From: Acidobacteriota bacterium
GTDB taxonomy: Bacteria > Acidobacteriota > Terriglobia > Terriglobales > Acidobacteriaceae
Direction of reading: 5' to 3'
Length of the DNA: 64,000 nucleotides
Assembly (NCBI GenBank): GCA_003010405.1
Contig: PJLO01000001.1
Span: 159,029-223,028 of the forward strand
Shown: positions 62,348 through 64,000 of the stretch, piece by piece
Layout of the letters: the number at the start of each line of letters is the position of its first letter
Numbering within the stretch: the stretch's first letter is position 1
Position numbers and translations under genes: made by a program
The notes under the pieces: model-generated
The model's input: only the letters and a program-made list of their open reading frames with translations
What the model was told of the DNA's origin: nothing
The model's database searches: none

Positions 62348-62764
62348 CTACGCAGAAACTGCGCGCGGTTTCGCGTTATCGCGAATGAACTGGACGATTG
62401 TTTCCATTGATGAGCCGGGCTGGAAAACACCTTTCACGCCAGCAGCTTTCAGTGCCGGAACATCCTGATCGGGAATGATCCCGCCGATCACGACCAGCAC
62501 GTCGTCCATCTTCTTCTCTTTTAACAGCTCCGCAACTCGCGGAACGATGGCATTGTGCGCGCCGGACAGAATGGACAGTCCAATCACGTCCACATCTTCC
62601 TGAAGCGCCGCGTTCACAACCATCTCCGGCGTCTGCCGCAGTCCTGTGTAAATCACTTCCATGCCAGCGTCGCGGAGTGCGCGGGCAATCACTTTGGCTC
62701 CCCGGTCATGTCCATCCAAGCCGGGCTTAGCCACTAGTACGCGAATTCTGCCTTCATTAGCCAT
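62348..62764 (-). CDS. B12-binding subunit of methylmalonyl-CoA mutase
   Basis: 138 aa. DGHDRGAK (Asp17, His19, Gly22) is the DxHxxG base-off cobalamin motif, followed by [15 protein letters not shown] and [20 protein letters not shown]. This is the small, stand-alone C-terminal mutase domain, as in split mutases; the large catalytic subunit lies at the right edge. ATG 62764 chosen over 62785. Confidence 0.92.
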   Translation of the reverse strand: MANEGRIRVLVAKPGLDGHDRGAKVIARALRDAGMEVIYTGLRQTPEMVVNAALQEDVDVIGLSILSGAHNAIVPRVAELLKEKKMDDVLVVIGGIIPDQDVPALKAAGVKGVFQPGSSMETIVQFIRDNAKPRAVSA

Positions 62765-62859
62765 ATGAGTCCGTGAGGTCCCCAATAAACGTATGGAAAC
62801 AGTGGCGATAATACCATGCCTGAGCCGGATACGAAAACCCGCAATGTTGGCAACTCTGG

Positions 62860-63378
62860 CTAAGACACCTCGCGTGTCGTTACCAGCTTTGCCGTAGTTA
62901 CAACCTGGCCCAGATGGCGCGACGTATGGTCGGCAACATGTATAAGCAGTCCGCCCACCGACGTGGGTAGAGCTTTGCGCCCAAGCCCGCGCTTTTCTTC
63001 CAGGTTGCTTCCGGCGAAGGCGCGAATCCGTTGTTCAGCCTTGGTCAGTGCTGCCTCAAACTCCGCCAACACCTCGACCCCTTTGGCCGGATGCTCCAGT
63101 TCGCCCTTCATCAGGTCCAGTTGTTCGCGGGAGAGTTGCGACCCTTCTGCGTAGGTCAGCAGGCGGTCAATGCTGCGCGCCATGTGGCGCACGTGGACGG
63201 CCACCGGAGTTAACCCATCCGGACTCAGATTCCATTCCTCGTCGGTCAGATTTGAGCACCAGTGCCTCACATCTTCTCGTGCCAGTTCCAGCAAGTGAAT
63301 CACCGCCCGCAGCACTACCGGTACCTCTTCATGCGTTCCGCGGACCCATGGTTCAACTTCAACTTTGTTCTCTGCCAT
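62860..63378 (-). CDS. DinB family protein
   Basis: 172 aa from ATG 63378 (GGTGGAG 6 nt upstream). Four-helix bundle with likely metal His residues ([27 protein letters not shown]). DinB/YfiT-like proteins often act with low-molecular-weight thiols or as metal-dependent transferases; exact function unknown. Between the two mutase genes. Confidence 0.85.
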   Translation of the reverse strand: MAENKVEVEPWVRGTHEEVPVVLRAVIHLLELAREDVRHWCSNLTDEEWNLSPDGLTPVAVHVRHMARSIDRLLTYAEGSQLSREQLDLMKGELEHPAKGVEVLAEFEAALTKAEQRIRAFAGSNLEEKRGLGRKALPTSVGGLLIHVADHTSRHLGQVVTTAKLVTTREVS

Positions 63379-63426
63379 TGCCAACTCCACCCCTTGCGCT
63401 GGGCGCGAAACCCGCAGCGGATAAAC

Positions 63427-63639
63427 CTAGCGCGCTTTTCTCGCCCCGAAATAGAGCCAGAAGCGCAGCGCTACATAAACTGTTACGAGCGTTGCAACTC
63501 CTACCATGCACCACGCATACAGCAGATTCGTTCCGTCGAACAGGCAGATTAGCGCAATGACCCAGATGATCACTGCGATAATCGCCAGCGGCTGTGGTGC
63601 GTCTGTCCGATTCGAATATCGTCCGCGAATAAATCCCAT
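63427..63639 (-). CDS. Small two-helix membrane protein
   Basis: 70 aa with two hydrophobic helices (LAIIAVIIWVIALICLF and MVGVATLVTVYVALRFW) and basic termini. Plausible gene by position between DinB and mutase genes. No recognised family. Confidence 0.5.
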   Translation of the reverse strand: MGFIRGRYSNRTDAPQPLAIIAVIIWVIALICLFDGTNLLYAWCMVGVATLVTVYVALRFWLYFGARKAR

Positions 63640-63681
63640 GGCGCGCTAGTTTACAGATTCAATTTCTCTGCGAATCCCTTT

Positions 63682-64000
63682 CTATGTAATCGACGCCTCC
63701 GTGTAGGTTCCGTAAACGTCGCGAAGCGCCGCGCAGATCTCCCCGACGGTTGCGTATGCCCGCACGGCTTCCAGAATGTAGGGAACCGTGTTTTCCTTGG
63801 AAATGTTTCCATCGTGCGTTGTAACTGGAGATTTTGCCGCGGCGCGCTTCAGTTCGTCCAAGGCCCGCCGAACTGCATCATTGTCTCGCCGCGTGCGCAG
63901 AGCCTTGAGCTTGGCTTTCTGTTTTTCAGCCACGCTCTCATCAATTTGGAGAATTGCCGGCGGCTTCTCTTCGATGATGAAATCGTTTGCGCCTACTGTG
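63682..64000 (-). CDS. Methylmalonyl-CoA mutase large subunit (5' truncated)
   Basis: Only the last 106 codons are inside the window. The open frame runs off the right edge; the internal GTG at 63933 is not the start. TVGANDFIIEEK near the edge and the C-terminal NISKENTVPYILEAVRAYATVGEICAALRDVYG resemble the C-terminus of MCM alpha. With the small B12 subunit at 62.5 kb, this is a split mutase of the type known from Archaea and some bacteria. Isomerises methylmalonyl-CoA to succinyl-CoA. Confidence 0.88.
   Translation of the reverse strand, partial: TVGANDFIIEEKPPAILQIDESVAEKQKAKLKALRTRRDNDAVRRALDELKRAAAKSPVTTHDGNISKENTVPYILEAVRAYATVGEICAALRDVYGTYTEASIT

Overview
The window looks like a chromosomal segment of an Acidobacteriota member, probably class Terriglobia. 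This is inferred from gene content, not from a marker-gene search. Supporting features are a FecR/DUF6600-type W/Y-rich surface protein, a sigma/anti-sigma/secreted-protein trio of a kind common in soil Acidobacteria, a long exported protein with a tail-fibre-like segment, many Tat/Sec-exported hypotheticals, and moderately GC-rich coding sequence. I found no rRNA, tRNA, CRISPR array, insertion sequence or prophage. Nearly all of the sequence is compact housekeeping DNA. Both window edges cut genes: a FecR/DUF6600 protein on the left and methylmalonyl-CoA mutase large subunit on the right.

Layout. 1-3.2 kb: truncated surface protein, AmmeMemoRadiSam protein B and rsmA. 3.2-7.7 kb: glgA, a BadF-type sugar kinase and uvrC. 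7.9-11.6 kb: OmpA-type lipoprotein, then an ECF sigma factor, its zinc-finger anti-sigma factor (start/stop overlap) and a secreted protein. 11.7-16.4 kb: pgsA, cysS, a class III aminotransferase and an isolated 40-aa protein gene with its own promoters and terminator. 16.5-21.2 kb: uup-like ABC-F ATPase, a periplasmic protein, a Nudix hydrolase and a large exported protein. 21.3-21.7 kb: a small transcription unit with a near-consensus promoter, a perfect Shine-Dalgarno, a 20-codon ORF and a terminator. 21.7-31.7 kb: ubiX and larB (divergent), PPi-type phosphofructokinase with glgP, aspS, hisS, a DJ-1/PfpI-like protein lacking the cysteine, and a gamma carbonic anhydrase. 32-35 kb: zinc-ribbon protein, response regulator, mtaB and a glutathione peroxidase. 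35.2-40 kb: infC (ATC start)-rpmI-rplT, a large terminator, then pheS-pheT. 40-41.3 kb: a conspicuously A+T-rich PIN-like nuclease gene, the best candidate for transferred DNA. 41.5-50.3 kb: NAD-binding protein, rmuC, a CAP-domain protein and the envelope/isoprenoid cluster uppS-cdsA-dxr-rseP-ispG. 50.3-55.5 kb: small zinc-ribbon protein, XRE regulator, hutH, thioesterase, enoyl-CoA hydratase, nucleoside deaminase and a small membrane protein. 55.5-58.1 kb: aqpZ flanked by a duplicated DNA segment, a glutathionylspermidine-synthase-like protein and its lipoprotein partner. 58.1-64 kb: acyl-CoA catabolism (HMG-CoA lyase, acyl-CoA carboxylase beta, B12-binding mutase subunit, mutase large subunit) with a thioesterase and a DinB-like protein.

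The most notable non-gene signal is a family of about 35-bp palindromic repeats (core CCCCACTCAAGCC, 7-nt loop, GGCTTGAATGGG). I located eleven copies. One lies in frame inside pheT, one forms the last codons of uvrC, and two belong to duplicated 155-bp blocks flanking aqpZ. The right-hand block also contains the 3' end of the glutathionylspermidine-synthase-like gene, and the left-hand block is a decayed copy of that end. With the small 21.36-21.65 kb transcription unit, these are the parts of the window that standard annotation would miss.
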